The notes below the pieces were generated by a model. It had not been told where the DNA came from. It saw nothing but the letters and a program-made list of their open reading frames with translations, and did no database searches. Source: Silvimonas soli (GTDB lineage Bacteria; Pseudomonadota; Gammaproteobacteria; Burkholderiales; Chitinibacteraceae). Taken from it: a stretch of 64,000 nucleotides of DNA. The number at the start of each line of letters is the position of its first letter. Position 1 is the stretch's first letter. Of this stretch, positions 1-8,760 are shown one piece after another. The stretch lies in NCBI RefSeq assembly GCF_030035605.1, contig NZ_CP106736.1, positions 2,728,001 to 2,792,000 on the forward strand. Reading direction: 5' to 3'. Position numbers and translations under genes: made by a program.

Positions 1-2132
1 TTTGGTGCCCAGTCCTGGGCAAATAGCGCTGCCGGTTGTGGCCGGCCAAAGTAGAAGCCTTGAATTGTGGTGCAGCCTTCCCGCTGCAGAAATTCGACCT
101 GTGCCAGCTCTTCCACACCTTCGGCCACCGTGCTTAATCCCAGACTGCCAGCCAGGCCAATGATGGTGCGAATAATGGCCTCGCTATCGTTGCCGACGCC
201 AATCCCCAAAACAAAGGCCCGGTCGATTTTCAGGATATGGACCGGCAATTGTTTCAGGTACGCCAGCGAAGAATATCCCGTGCCAAAATCATCAATGGAT
301 AGTTTCACACCCAGCGCCTTGATTGCCTCAAGCATGCTGAATGCGTCGGCTGCGGCCATGATCACGCTTTCGGTGATTTCCAGTTCCAGCGTTGAGGCAG
401 GCAGATTGCAGATGCTCAGCAAGCTGGCCAGACGGGCAGGAAAATCGTCGCGTTCCAGTTGCTTGACTGACAAATTGACCGAAACGGAGTTGATGGCAAA
501 GCCAGCGCCTCGCCATTGCGCAATTTGCCGGCAGGTTTTCTCCAGCACCTGATCACCAAGTCGGACAATCAGGCCCGAGTTCTCCGCCACGGGAATGAAC
601 CGCGCCGGTGATACCGAACCCAACTCCGGGCTATTCCAGCGGGCCAGCGCTTCGGCGCCCACCAGATGGCCGCTGACTGAATCAACTTTGGGCTGGAAAT
701 ACACTTCTATTTCGTTGGCGTCGATGGCCCGCCGCAGATGGCGCTCGATCAATACGCGCTCTTGCGCTTCTATCGACATCTGGTAGGTATACAGCTGGTA
801 CCGGTTCCGCCCGAGCGCTTTAGCCTGATACATCGCAATATCGGCTTTACGCACCAGGGCATCGAAATCGGTTCCGTCTTCCGGCGAGAAACTGATGCCG
901 ATACTGGCCGAAAGATGGATATCGTTGTGATTGATGCGGAATGGCTGATTGAATAAAGACAAAAGCTTTTCTGCAACCAGATTCACCGTTGCCGGGTCTT
1001 GCACATTGGCCAGAATGCAGACAAATTCATCGCCGCCAATCCGGGCCAGCGTGTCGCCTGAGCGGACATGCTCAGCAAGCCGCGCCGTCACTGCAATCAG
1101 CAGTTGGTCGCCGATAAAGTGACCGAGCGTGTCGTTAACGTCCTTGAAGCGATCCAGATCCAGAAACAGAACCGCCAGCCGTTGAGGTTGCAGCGGCTGC
1201 TGCCCTAACGCCGTTTCCAGGCGTTGTTTGAATAACAGACGATTTGGCAGATTGGTCAGCGGATCGTGATGCGCCAGCCGGTCCAGCCGCTCTTCAGCAT
1301 TGCGGCGCTCGTCGATTTCATCTTCAAGCATGCGGTTCGCATCACCGAGTTCGCGAGTGCGCACTTCGACCCGACCATCCAGTTCGCGATTGATCTCAAC
1401 CAGCTTGGCGGCCTGATTCTTGATGATCCTTCCCGCCCGCTTTACCACCAGCATTTGCGCAATATAAAGCGCAATCATCGCCAGGCTAATAGCGGCGGTT
1501 AGCCACCACAATTGTTTCGCGGTACTGGCGATGAACGACGTTGCATCCAGATAAATCTCAAGCACACCTTCAATCCGCCCATCTGCGCCGTGTACCGGCA
1601 CGTAGGTTGAAATCAGATCGCGGTCATTGAGTTTGCGTTCAAAAGAATCAATTGTATTGCTGTGTTCCAGCTCGCTTACCGGCACACCGGCGACGGCGGA
1701 TTCAAAGCCGTCATTGCCCTTTTCAATCTCTCCGACTTGCGTTGGGTCGGTGGAAAACACTGTCATGCCGTTGAGCGCATACACTTTCAGCCGGATAACG
1801 TCGGTGCCTTTCATGAGCTGCACGACGTTGCTTTGCAATTTGGCTTGCGTGGCCATTTCCCGCATGCGGGCCACATCGTTGCTCATTTGTGTGAGTGGCT
1901 TGAAATGGGGCCACAGCGAATTTTCAAATACCTGCACCAGCGAGGATGCGCGGACTTTCTCCAGTTGCAGCATTTGTGCGCTTGAATAAAAGCGCAAATA
2001 CCCGGCCATCGCCACCGTGGCGATGCCCATCAGCACCAGCGAAAGCCAGAAGAAATAACGAACCAGATCAAAAGAGCTATCAGCGCCAGGCTCGCCCAGC
2101 GGCTGCTTGTTCCACTTGTTGTCCGATGCCAT
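1..2132 (-). CDS. Membrane-bound GGDEF-EAL c-di-GMP signalling protein (3' end outside window)
   Basis: Reading the complement from an ATG preceded by AGGAGAGG gives about 710 residues that run off the left edge. A membrane segment lies at about 20-42, then a periplasmic Cache-like sensor region to about 200, and a second membrane segment near 205-225. The GGDEF domain carries GGDEF at 366-370, with an RSGD inhibitory site five residues before it. The EAL domain has its EAL motif at about 494-496. Both signature motifs are intact, so synthesis and degradation of cyclic di-GMP are both possible; which dominates cannot be told. The sequence at the edge (QGFYFGRP region) is typical of the end of an EAL domain, so only a short tail should be missing. 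The ligand of the sensor is unknown. Confidence 0.93.
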   Translation of the reverse strand, partial: MASDNKWNKQPLGEPGADSSFDLVRYFFWLSLVLMGIATVAMAGYLRFYSSAQMLQLEKVRASSLVQVFENSLWPHFKPLTQMSNDVARMREMATQAKLQSNVVQLMKGTDVIRLKVYALNGMTVFSTDPTQVGEIEKGNDGFESAVAGVPVSELEHSNTIDSFERKLNDRDLISTYVPVHGADGRIEGVLEIYLDATSFIASTAKQLWWLTAAISLAMIALYIAQMLVVKRAGRIIKNQAAKLVEINRELDGRVEVRTRELGDANRMLEDEIDERRNAEERLDRLAHHDPLTNLPNRLLFKQRLETALGQQPLQPQRLAVLFLDLDRFKDVNDTLGHFIGDQLLIAVTARLAEHVRSGDTLARIGGDEFVCILANVQDPATVNLVAEKLLSLFNQPFRINHNDIHLSASIGISFSPEDGTDFDALVRKADIAMYQAKALGRNRYQLYTYQMSIEAQERVLIERHLRRAIDANEIEVYFQPKVDSVSGHLVGAEALARWNSPELGSVSPARFIPVAENSGLIVRLGDQVLEKTCRQIAQWRGAGFAINSVSVNLSVKQLERDDFPARLASLLSICNLPASTLELEITESVIMAAADAFSMLEAIKALGVKLSIDDFGTGYSSLAYLKQLPVHILKIDRAFVLGIGVGNDSEAIIRTIIGLAGSLGLSTVAEGVEELAQVEFLQREGCTTIQGFYFGRPQPAALFAQDWAP

Positions 2133-2324
2133 CAACCTCTCCTGGGTGGTTGAGCCGAGTATGCCTGGAAACACGGCATATTTGCATGCAGACAGTGAGC
2201 GCTGTTGCGTAGACGAGAACGCTTCACTGATTGGCGTTTTTTCGCGGTGAACCTGGCGCCATGAGATGCTCAAGCGCACAGGCAAAAAGCTGGCATACGA
2301 TCAGCGCCGGTTCGCCAATTGGGC

Positions 2325-3533
2325 TCAGCCTTTTGCCAAAGACTTCTCCTCATTGATCGGGCTGCTGCGAAACCGTAAACCCAGGACCAGCGGTACCGCG
2401 ATCAGATAAACGAGTACCACCGCTAGCCAGATCGCGCCGGGCCATTGCGCCCGCACGACGTAGTAGAACGTTGAGAACGCAAGCGGGCCGATGATCGATG
2501 CGAGGGCCACCACCGATGCCAGTACGCCCTGAAACTGCCCCTGTCGCGTCTCATCAACCAGGCGCGTAGCAAGCGACTGCAGTGCAGGAACACCAATGCC
2601 GCCGAGGGCGAAGAGCGGCATGATCGCAAACACCATCCAGCCTTGCGTGGCAAAAGCCAGCAGGCCCAGCGCAACGCAGATGCCGGCTATCCCGGTCAAG
2701 ATGGCGCCGCGTTCACCCAGTAATTTGACGGCTGGTCCGGGCAAAAAGGCCTGAGCCAGTGATTGGCATATGCCAAAGGTGCCGAGCGACAAACCGATCC
2801 ACAGGCCGTTCCACTGAAATGCGTCGTTGCCCCAGAGCGCCCAGCAGGTGCCATACACCTCGCCCGAGGCACTCAGGATGAAAAAGATCAATGTGATGGG
2901 CGCGAGACTCTTCATGGAGAACACCCAGCGTAACGGGCGCAGCGGGTTGAGCGCAGCGAGGTCGATCTTCTCCCCGCTTGGCGTACGCGATTCCGGCAGG
3001 ACGAACAATGCCAGCAGCAGGTTGGCCGCATTCAGTGCCGCAGCGGCAATGAACGGGAGCCTTAGCCAGTAGTCGCCCAGCACCCCGCCGAGCACCGGAC
3101 CGATGATGAACCCGATGCCAAACATGGCATTGAACAGGCCAAACCGCCGCGCACGCGTTTCCTGGGGCGAGATATCCGTGATGTAGGCGGTCGCTACCGA
3201 AATATTGGCGCTGGTCAGCCCGGCAATGGCACGGCCAATGAGCAGCATCCACAGTTGGGGCGCAAAAGCCATGACCACGTAGTTAATCGCGGCGCCGGCG
3301 AGGGAAATCAGCAGCACCGGGCGTCGGCCAAGGCGGTCACTCAACGCGCCAAGCACTGGCGCAAAGACGAACTGCATCACTGCATACAGCGCGGTCATGA
3401 TGCCGATCCACGGCGCGACATTGCCTGCGTGCGTCACCTCTTCAAGCAAGCGCGGCAGGATGGGAAAGATCAGTCCGATGCCGACGGCATCCAGACCAAT
3501 CGCGGTAAAGATAACGATAAGTGGTTTATTCAT
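2325..3533 (-). CDS. TetA-family MFS drug efflux transporter
   Basis: This 402-residue protein closely follows the class A/C tetracycline efflux pumps in length and pattern. The N-terminus has LDAVGIGLIFPILPRL, the first cytoplasmic loop has the motif GALSDRLGRRPVLL, and hydrophobic stretches fit twelve membrane helices. It should export a drug or metabolite by proton antiport at the inner membrane. It lies divergent to a TetR-type gene, the usual arrangement for regulated efflux. The regulator is not recognisably the classical tetracycline repressor, so tetracycline as substrate is only a family inference. The ATG at 3533 has a poor Shine-Dalgarno sequence, and about 240 bases separate it from the regulator start. 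Confidence 0.88.
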   Translation of the reverse strand: MNKPLIVIFTAIGLDAVGIGLIFPILPRLLEEVTHAGNVAPWIGIMTALYAVMQFVFAPVLGALSDRLGRRPVLLISLAGAAINYVVMAFAPQLWMLLIGRAIAGLTSANISVATAYITDISPQETRARRFGLFNAMFGIGFIIGPVLGGVLGDYWLRLPFIAAAALNAANLLLALFVLPESRTPSGEKIDLAALNPLRPLRWVFSMKSLAPITLIFFILSASGEVYGTCWALWGNDAFQWNGLWIGLSLGTFGICQSLAQAFLPGPAVKLLGERGAILTGIAGICVALGLLAFATQGWMVFAIMPLFALGGIGVPALQSLATRLVDETRQGQFQGVLASVVALASIIGPLAFSTFYYVVRAQWPGAIWLAVVLVYLIAVPLVLGLRFRSSPINEEKSLAKG

Positions 3534-3720
3534 TGGGATTCTTGGTGGTGCCGCAAAAGGGCGACTGGTAACGCCTGCGTGGCAGGTTTACGCGGGTGGA
3601 AAACGGGTTTGGCCGGTGATCTGCAATTGGCCTTCCTGAAACTGGAGTCATGACGAAGGCACTTACGTGCCGCCCAAATTGGGCTCGCTCACGTTCAGGG
3701 CATTCAGCACTTTTCGGAAA

Positions 3721-3750
3721 TGTATTAAATACCAATATGTACTGAGTACA
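3721..3750. promoter_or_regulatory. Tandem palindromic operator candidates for the TetR regulator
   Basis: Two related palindromes sit just upstream of the tetR-type gene. TGTATTAAATACC (core GTATT-A-AATAC) is centred at 3727, and the perfect TGTACT-G-AGTACA is centred at 3744. Both fit TGTAYTNARTAC and their centres are 17 bases apart. A TATTAT -10-like box follows at 3764-3769, so a bound repressor would cover the promoter. Binding by the adjacent TetR protein is inferred from position. Confidence 0.6.
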
Positions 3751-3776
3751 CAGTAGCGTGTGCTATTATCCGCAGC

Positions 3777-4439
3777 ATGTCAACGCCATCCGACCTTCGA
3801 TCCCGCAAGCGCCTTGCCACGCGACAAGGCATCTCCGATACCGCCACGCGCCTTTTCCAGGAACGCGGTTTTGATAACGTGACGGTGGACGAGATCGCGG
3901 CGGCGGCTGATGTCGGGCGAATGACGGTGTTCAATCACTTCCCGCGCAAAGAAGACATGTTCTTTGATCGCGACGAGGAAGGGCGCGAGATGCTGCGCGA
4001 GGCCTTGCGCCAGCGCGATCCAAACATCTCGCCGCTGGAGACGCTACGCCTCTTGGCACATCGGCTGGTTGCCCAGCAGAGTCCTTACGTCAGATTTGAG
4101 GCTGGGGGCGCGGGCTTTGTCTCTGCCGGGAGTCAGGGCTTTATCGAGACAATCGCGGGCAGCGAAACCCTCAAGGCGCGGGCGCGGGCGATACGGGATG
4201 AACTGGCGCAACTGTTGACGTTAGCGCTAGCCGAATGCGCCGGGCGAGAACCGGGTGATGCCGACGCGCAACTGGCGGCAGGCCTGCTTCTGGCAACGTG
4301 GACGGTGGCGCTTACCCAGGCTCACCAGACTTTTCGGCAGAGCCAGGACGCAAAGGCAGCGAAAGCCGTGTTTCTCGCGATTGTTGATAAAGGCGCCATC
4401 GGCCTGAACGCCGCAATGGCCGGCACCCCCTACGCCTGA
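3777..4439 (+). CDS. TetR/AcrR family transcriptional regulator
   Basis: The 220-residue protein has an N-terminal TetR helix-turn-helix at about 15-60, with ISDTATRLFQERGFDNVTV followed by the recognition helix in VGRMTVFNHFPRKEDMF. The C-terminal part is helical and would bind a ligand that cannot be named. It is divergent from the TetA-type pump and most likely represses it and itself through the palindromes at 3721-3750. No Shine-Dalgarno sequence precedes the ATG. A TATTAT box ends only seven bases upstream, so the mRNA may be leaderless. The gene converges on the LysR gene four bases downstream. Confidence 0.9.
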   Translation: MSTPSDLRSRKRLATRQGISDTATRLFQERGFDNVTVDEIAAAADVGRMTVFNHFPRKEDMFFDRDEEGREMLREALRQRDPNISPLETLRLLAHRLVAQQSPYVRFEAGGAGFVSAGSQGFIETIAGSETLKARARAIRDELAQLLTLALAECAGREPGDADAQLAAGLLLATWTVALTQAHQTFRQSQDAKAAKAVFLAIVDKGAIGLNAAMAGTPYA

Positions 4440-4443
4440 GCAA

Positions 4444-5361
4444 TCACTGTGCGCCTGCGGACTCGCGGCCTTGCGCCCAGCCGCGTATTGCTTCGGCAAA
4501 TAGCCGCAACGCGGTAGGCGGGTGGCGGTTGGCGGGGTAATAGAGACACAAACCCGGGAAAGCCGGGCTCCAGTCTGGCAGCACGGCGGTGAGACGACCT
4601 GCCGCAAGATGCTCGGCAACGTCGTCTTCTGGCACCCACGCAATGCCGATCCCGGCCAGCGCGCCTTCGATCGCCAGTTTGAGATTGCCCACCGTCAGCG
4701 GGCCATTGACGTCCAGATGCATGGTGCGGCCGCGATACTGCGGGTCCCAGCGATACAGCTGGCCACTGTCAAAGCGAAAACGGATACAGCGATGCTGCAG
4801 TAAATCTTGAGGCGTTGTAGGTGTGCCGTGTTGTGCCAGGTAGGCAGGCGTCGCCACAGCGGTAAAGCGCATATCTCGTCCGAATTTCACGGCAATCATG
4901 TCACGTGGCACTGTTTCCAGCAGGCGAATGCCCGCGTCAAATTCACCGGCCACGATATCCAGCATCCGGTTATCCAGCACAAACTCAATATGGATATCGG
5001 GATAGGTCGCCAGGAACTCAGGCAAAACATGCCGAATCAGCGGGGTGGCGCCGGACTCCGAGGTGCTGATCCGCAGCGAGCCCGACGGTTTGTCCCGCGC
5101 AGACCTGGCCTCGCTGATCGCGTCTTCGATATCGGCAATGGCAGGGCGCACCCGCAGCAAAAACTGTTCGCCCGCGTCGGTCAGCGCCACTGAGCGGGTG
5201 GTGCGGTTGAACAGCCGCACACCCAGCCGTTCTTCCAGTCCTCTTATGGCATGACTCAAGGCCGAGGCCGATACATCCAGCGCACGCGCTGCCGCCCGAA
5301 AGCTGCGGTGCTCGGCAACCGCAACAAACGCATTCAGTTCGGAAAATCCAGTACTGGCCAT
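4444..5361 (-). CDS. LysR family transcriptional regulator
   Basis: This 305-residue protein has the normal LysR plan. The winged helix-turn-helix is at about 1-62 (FVAVAEHRSFRAAARALDV, then SASALSHAIRGLEERLG), and a type-2 periplasmic-binding-like effector domain runs from about 90 to 295. The start has GAGG eleven bases upstream. It is divergent from the two aldo/keto reductase genes across about 155 bases, so control of those genes is the simplest reading. The inducer is unknown. Its 3' end faces the TetR gene with almost no spacing. Confidence 0.92.
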   Translation of the reverse strand: MASTGFSELNAFVAVAEHRSFRAAARALDVSASALSHAIRGLEERLGVRLFNRTTRSVALTDAGEQFLLRVRPAIADIEDAISEARSARDKPSGSLRISTSESGATPLIRHVLPEFLATYPDIHIEFVLDNRMLDIVAGEFDAGIRLLETVPRDMIAVKFGRDMRFTAVATPAYLAQHGTPTTPQDLLQHRCIRFRFDSGQLYRWDPQYRGRTMHLDVNGPLTVGNLKLAIEGALAGIGIAWVPEDDVAEHLAAGRLTAVLPDWSPAFPGLCLYYPANRHPPTALRLFAEAIRGWAQGRESAGAQ

Positions 5362-5516
5362 AGATGAGTTTTCCTCAATAGATCATGCAATTTTAGCTGG
5401 ATTGTTGATTGATCTTGCAGGAAATACACTGCTTGTCATCTTGAGAGGGCACCGGCCACAGCGCCAAACCCGGTCATCTCACCGTTTTGGTTAGCAGCAA
5501 GCAACTGGAGAACAAC

Positions 5517-6506
5517 ATGCAAAAACGCAAACTTGGCAAGAGTGGTCTGGAAGTATCGGCACTGGGGCTGGGCTGCATGGGGCTGAGTTACGGCTACGGG
5601 CCAGCCACCGACAAACAGCAGGCCATTGCGCTGATTCGCCGCGCGTATGAGCTGGGCGTTACCTTCTTTGATACCGCCGAGGTTTACGGCCCGTATCTCA
5701 ATGAAGAGGTCGTGGGCGAAGCGCTGGCACCGTTTCGCAATGAAGTGGTCATCGCCACCAAGTTTGGTTTTAACTTTGGCGATGACGGCAAACAGCAAAG
5801 CCTGGACAGCCGTCCGGAGCATATCCGGCAGGTGGTCGAGGGTTCACTCAAGCGCCTGAAAACCGATGTGATCGACCTCTATTACCAGCATCGGGTTGAT
5901 CCGCAAGTACCCATTGAAGAGGTGGCGGGCGCTGTCAGAGAGCTGATCCAGCAAGGCAAGGTGAAGCATTTTGGCTTGTCCGAAGCGGGCGCGCAGACCA
6001 TCCGCCGCGCCCACGCCGTGCAACCGGTGACTGCGCTGCAAAGCGAGTATTCGCTGTGGTGGCGCGAGCCCGAGCAGGAAATCTTGCCGCTGCTGGAAGA
6101 ACTGGGCATTGGCTTTGTGCCGTTCAGCCCGCTGGGTAAAGGGTTTCTGACTGGTGCGATTACCGAAAACACATCGTTCGCCAGCAATGATTTCCGGCAA
6201 GTGGTGCCGCGTTTCAGTACCGATGCCCGTAAAGCCAATCAGGCGCTGGTGGATCGGCTGGGCGCGATTGCGGCACAAAAACGCGTTACACCGGCGCAGA
6301 TTGCGTTGGCGTGGCTGTTGGCGCAAAAGCCCTGGATTGTGCCTATTCCCGGCACCACCAAGCTGCAACGGCTGGGCGAAAACATGAGCGCTGCAGCGGT
6401 TGAACTGACCGGGCAAGAACTGGCGGATATTCAAAGCGCCATTACCAGCATGGCCGTGCACGGCGACCGCTATCCCGCCCACTTGCAGGCGCGTGTTGGC
6501 CGCTAA
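5517..6506 (+). CDS. Aldo/keto reductase (first of a tandem pair)
   Basis: The 329-residue protein is an NADPH-dependent aldo/keto reductase that would reduce aldehydes or ketones in the cytoplasm. It starts MQKRKLGKSGLEV, with GGAG seven bases upstream; an earlier in-frame codon at 5487 lacks a ribosome site. The catalytic tetrad regions are visible: FDTAEVYG (Asp and Tyr), IATKFGF (Lys) and YYQHRVD (His). The cofactor-binding end PIPGTTK is near residue 285. It resembles the plant auxin-induced/YakC group. It is followed 73 bases later by a close paralogue, and the divergent LysR gene probably controls both. The substrate is unknown. Confidence 0.93.
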   Translation: MQKRKLGKSGLEVSALGLGCMGLSYGYGPATDKQQAIALIRRAYELGVTFFDTAEVYGPYLNEEVVGEALAPFRNEVVIATKFGFNFGDDGKQQSLDSRPEHIRQVVEGSLKRLKTDVIDLYYQHRVDPQVPIEEVAGAVRELIQQGKVKHFGLSEAGAQTIRRAHAVQPVTALQSEYSLWWREPEQEILPLLEELGIGFVPFSPLGKGFLTGAITENTSFASNDFRQVVPRFSTDARKANQALVDRLGAIAAQKRVTPAQIALAWLLAQKPWIVPIPGTTKLQRLGENMSAAAVELTGQELADIQSAITSMAVHGDRYPAHLQARVGR

Positions 6507-6579
6507 ACCGCCACGGCGCGGACATCATTGCGCGATCAGTAGTCGTCGCCAGTTCACTCTTACTTGATAGAGGTTATCC

Positions 6580-7575
6580 ATGGAATTCCGAACACTGGGC
6601 AGTACGTTGCAAGTCTCCAGCCTTGGTCTGGGCTGCATGAGCATGAGTGCCGCCTACGGCCCGGCCGCCGACAAGCAGGAAATGATCAAGCTCATCCGCA
6701 ACGCGCACGAGCGCGGCATCACTTTGTTTGACACGGCGGAGTCTTACGGCCCGTTTCTTAACGAAGATTTGCTGGGTGAAGCGCTGCAGCCGATCCGCGA
6801 TCAGGTGGTCATTGCCACCAAGTTTGGCTTTGATATCGACTTGGTCACTGGCGAGCGCCGCGGCGCTGGCACCAACAGCCGCCCGGAACACATCAAGGCC
6901 GTGGCCGATGCCAGCCTGAAGCGGCTGCGTACTGATCGCATCGATTTGTTCTACCAGCACCGGGTTGATCCAGCCGTGCCGATTGAGGAAGTGGCCGGTG
7001 CGGTGAAGGACCTGATTGCCCAAGGCACGGTGAAGCACTTCGGTTTGTCCGAGGCCAGCGTGCAGACGATCCGGCGCGCCCACGCAGTGCAAACCGTCGC
7101 CGCCGTGCAGAGTGAATATTCGCTGTTCTGGCGCGGCCCGGAACTGGAACTGCTGCCAGTGCTGGAAGAACTGGGCATTGGTTTTGTGCCGTTCAGCCCG
7201 CTGGGCGCGGGGTTTCTCACCGGCCAGATCGACGAGCATACGCAGTTTGATCCAACGGACTTTCGCAACGTCGTGCCGCGTTTTTCCCCCGAGGCGCGCA
7301 AGGCCAATATGGCGCTGGTCGACGTAGTCAAAGCGGTCGCGGCCCGCAAAGGTGCTACACCAGCCCAGGTTGCGCTTGCCTGGTTGCTCGCTCAAAAGCC
7401 GTGGATTGTGCCTATCCCCGGTACCACCAAGCCGCACCGGCTGGTGGAGAACCTAGGGGCGATCGATCTGACTCTGACCGCAGATGACCTCACGCTGATC
7501 AACGAGGAAGTATCCCAAGTACAGGTGCATGGCGAACGTTTGCCTGCGGCGGCATTGCAGATGACTAACCGTTAA
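6580..7575 (+). CDS. Aldo/keto reductase (second of a tandem pair)
   Basis: The 331-residue paralogue of the preceding gene shares most of its sequence, including long identical runs such as VPIEEVAGAV and LEELGIGFVPFSPLG. This shows local gene duplication. The tetrad motifs FDTAESYG, IATKFGF and FYQHRVD are all present. It differs in a short insertion after the catalytic Lys region (LVTGERRGAG), next to the substrate pocket, so the two enzymes may differ in specificity. GAGG lies upstream of the ATG. A good terminator follows at 7600-7646, which closes the operon. Confidence 0.93.
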   Translation: MEFRTLGSTLQVSSLGLGCMSMSAAYGPAADKQEMIKLIRNAHERGITLFDTAESYGPFLNEDLLGEALQPIRDQVVIATKFGFDIDLVTGERRGAGTNSRPEHIKAVADASLKRLRTDRIDLFYQHRVDPAVPIEEVAGAVKDLIAQGTVKHFGLSEASVQTIRRAHAVQTVAAVQSEYSLFWRGPELELLPVLEELGIGFVPFSPLGAGFLTGQIDEHTQFDPTDFRNVVPRFSPEARKANMALVDVVKAVAARKGATPAQVALAWLLAQKPWIVPIPGTTKPHRLVENLGAIDLTLTADDLTLINEEVSQVQVHGERLPAAALQMTNR

Positions 7576-7880
7576 ACACCACCACCACAGCAGGAACAGA
7601 AAATCGCAGACGATAGCCACTATTACGGCCATCTCTGCGATTTTTTGTTTGCGCTGCGCCAGTCGTGGGATTTGGGCGGTGAGCAATGTTGCCCGGCACA
7701 TGCTGGGTGCAAGCACTACGATGATTGCAAGCGCTGCTTCGCTTACGTCACGGGTGCCGGATTCGGTCGGTCACCGGCTCGTGCTGCCGAAACAAACCCT
7801 TGCACTCAGAGCGGAGGCAGCGCGTTTAGCCGCCAGTTTTGTGCGGAACCCCTAAAAGAAATGTCGTGGAGATGCCAAGT
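7576..7880. other. Intergenic stretch with one terminator
   Basis: The first 70 bases hold the terminator of the aldo/keto reductase operon. The remaining 230 bases before the bestrophin-like gene contain no open frame with a ribosome site and no clear repeat. A promoter for the downstream genes must lie here, but no convincing -35/-10 pair was recognised. Confidence 0.5.
7600..7646 (+). terminator. Rho-independent terminator after the aldo/keto reductases
   Basis: AAAATCGCAGA pairs with TCTGCGATTTT across a 23-base loop and is followed by a run of T. It lies 25 bases after the second reductase stop codon. Confidence 0.8.
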
Positions 7881-8648
7881 ATGGAGTTGCTCGCAAATCA
7901 TCCCGTTTTGTTCTGCCTGGTCTCGCTGCTGCTCATGTCACTGGCGGCGTGGGTTGGCGCGGTTGTGCTACGCCAGAAAAAGCCAATGGATGAGGCGACA
8001 GTCGAAGATTTCAGTGTTGTGCAATCGGCCACGTTGACGCTGCTGGCGCTGGTGATCGGGTTTTCGCTGTCGATGGCGGTGGGGCGCTACGACCAGCGCA
8101 AGAATTACGAAGAAGAAGAAGCCAACGCCATTGGCACAGAGTTTATCCGCGTGGATTTTCTGTCCGTCCCGGCTGCGGCGCAGTTGCGGACTTTGCTGGT
8201 CAAATATCTTGATCAACGCGTCCTGTTTTATCGGACCAACGATGCCCAACAGCTCGGGGTCATTAACACCACGACCGCGCAGATTCAGGCCGATATGTGG
8301 GCGTTGGTGCGCACTGGCGCCAGCGCCGCGCCGAATCCGATTACCGCGCTGGTAACTGCGGGAATGAATGACGTGATCAATACCCAAGGCTATACCCAGG
8401 CGGCGATCTGGAACCGCATTCCGCATTCGGCGTGGGCGCTGATGATTGTGATCGGGCTGTTCAGCAACGCACTGGTGGGCTACGGGTCGCGCAGCAAGCA
8501 GGTGAGAAGCCGGTTTCTGGTGATCATGCCGCTGGTGGTTTCGCTGTCGTTCATGTTGATCGCGGATATCGACAGCCCGCGTAGCGGCATTATCCGCGTG
8601 GTGCCCCAAAACCTGATCAGCCTGGCGCAATCGCTGCCCAAGCCGTAA
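7881..8648 (+). CDS. Bestrophin-like (DUF4239) integral membrane protein
   Basis: The ATG at 7881 is preceded by GGAG nine bases away, giving 255 residues. Membrane segments are at about 8-28 (HPVLFCLVSLLLMSLAAWVG), 50-68, 185-205 and 220-238. The first pair and the last pair are separated by a soluble helical region with the charged stretch YDQRKNYEEEEANAIGTEF. This layout fits the DUF4239 bestrophin-like family, whose relatives are discussed as ion channels. Transport activity here is not shown. The gene lies 112 bases upstream of the TAXI-type binding protein and may be cotranscribed with it. Confidence 0.75.
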   Translation: MELLANHPVLFCLVSLLLMSLAAWVGAVVLRQKKPMDEATVEDFSVVQSATLTLLALVIGFSLSMAVGRYDQRKNYEEEEANAIGTEFIRVDFLSVPAAAQLRTLLVKYLDQRVLFYRTNDAQQLGVINTTTAQIQADMWALVRTGASAAPNPITALVTAGMNDVINTQGYTQAAIWNRIPHSAWALMIVIGLFSNALVGYGSRSKQVRSRFLVIMPLVVSLSFMLIADIDSPRSGIIRVVPQNLISLAQSLPKP

Positions 8649-8760
8649 GCGACGGCCCAGGCTCGCGCCCTGGCAGAGCAGGCTGGCCGCAATCGCAGTG
8701 TTGTTGCCGGGCCTGGTATGCCAGAGACACTCATCGGGAATGACGTCAGGAAATGCAGCC

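Noticed and set aside
2325..3533. Calling the efflux pump a proven tetracycline-resistance gene
   Set aside because: The sequence is TetA-like, but the regulator is not a classical tetracycline repressor and no class-specific match can be made by eye.
3526..3735. A 69-codon frame ending at the start of the TetA-type gene, as a possible leader peptide
   Set aside because: It needs a TTG start without a ribosome site and shows no family or leader features.
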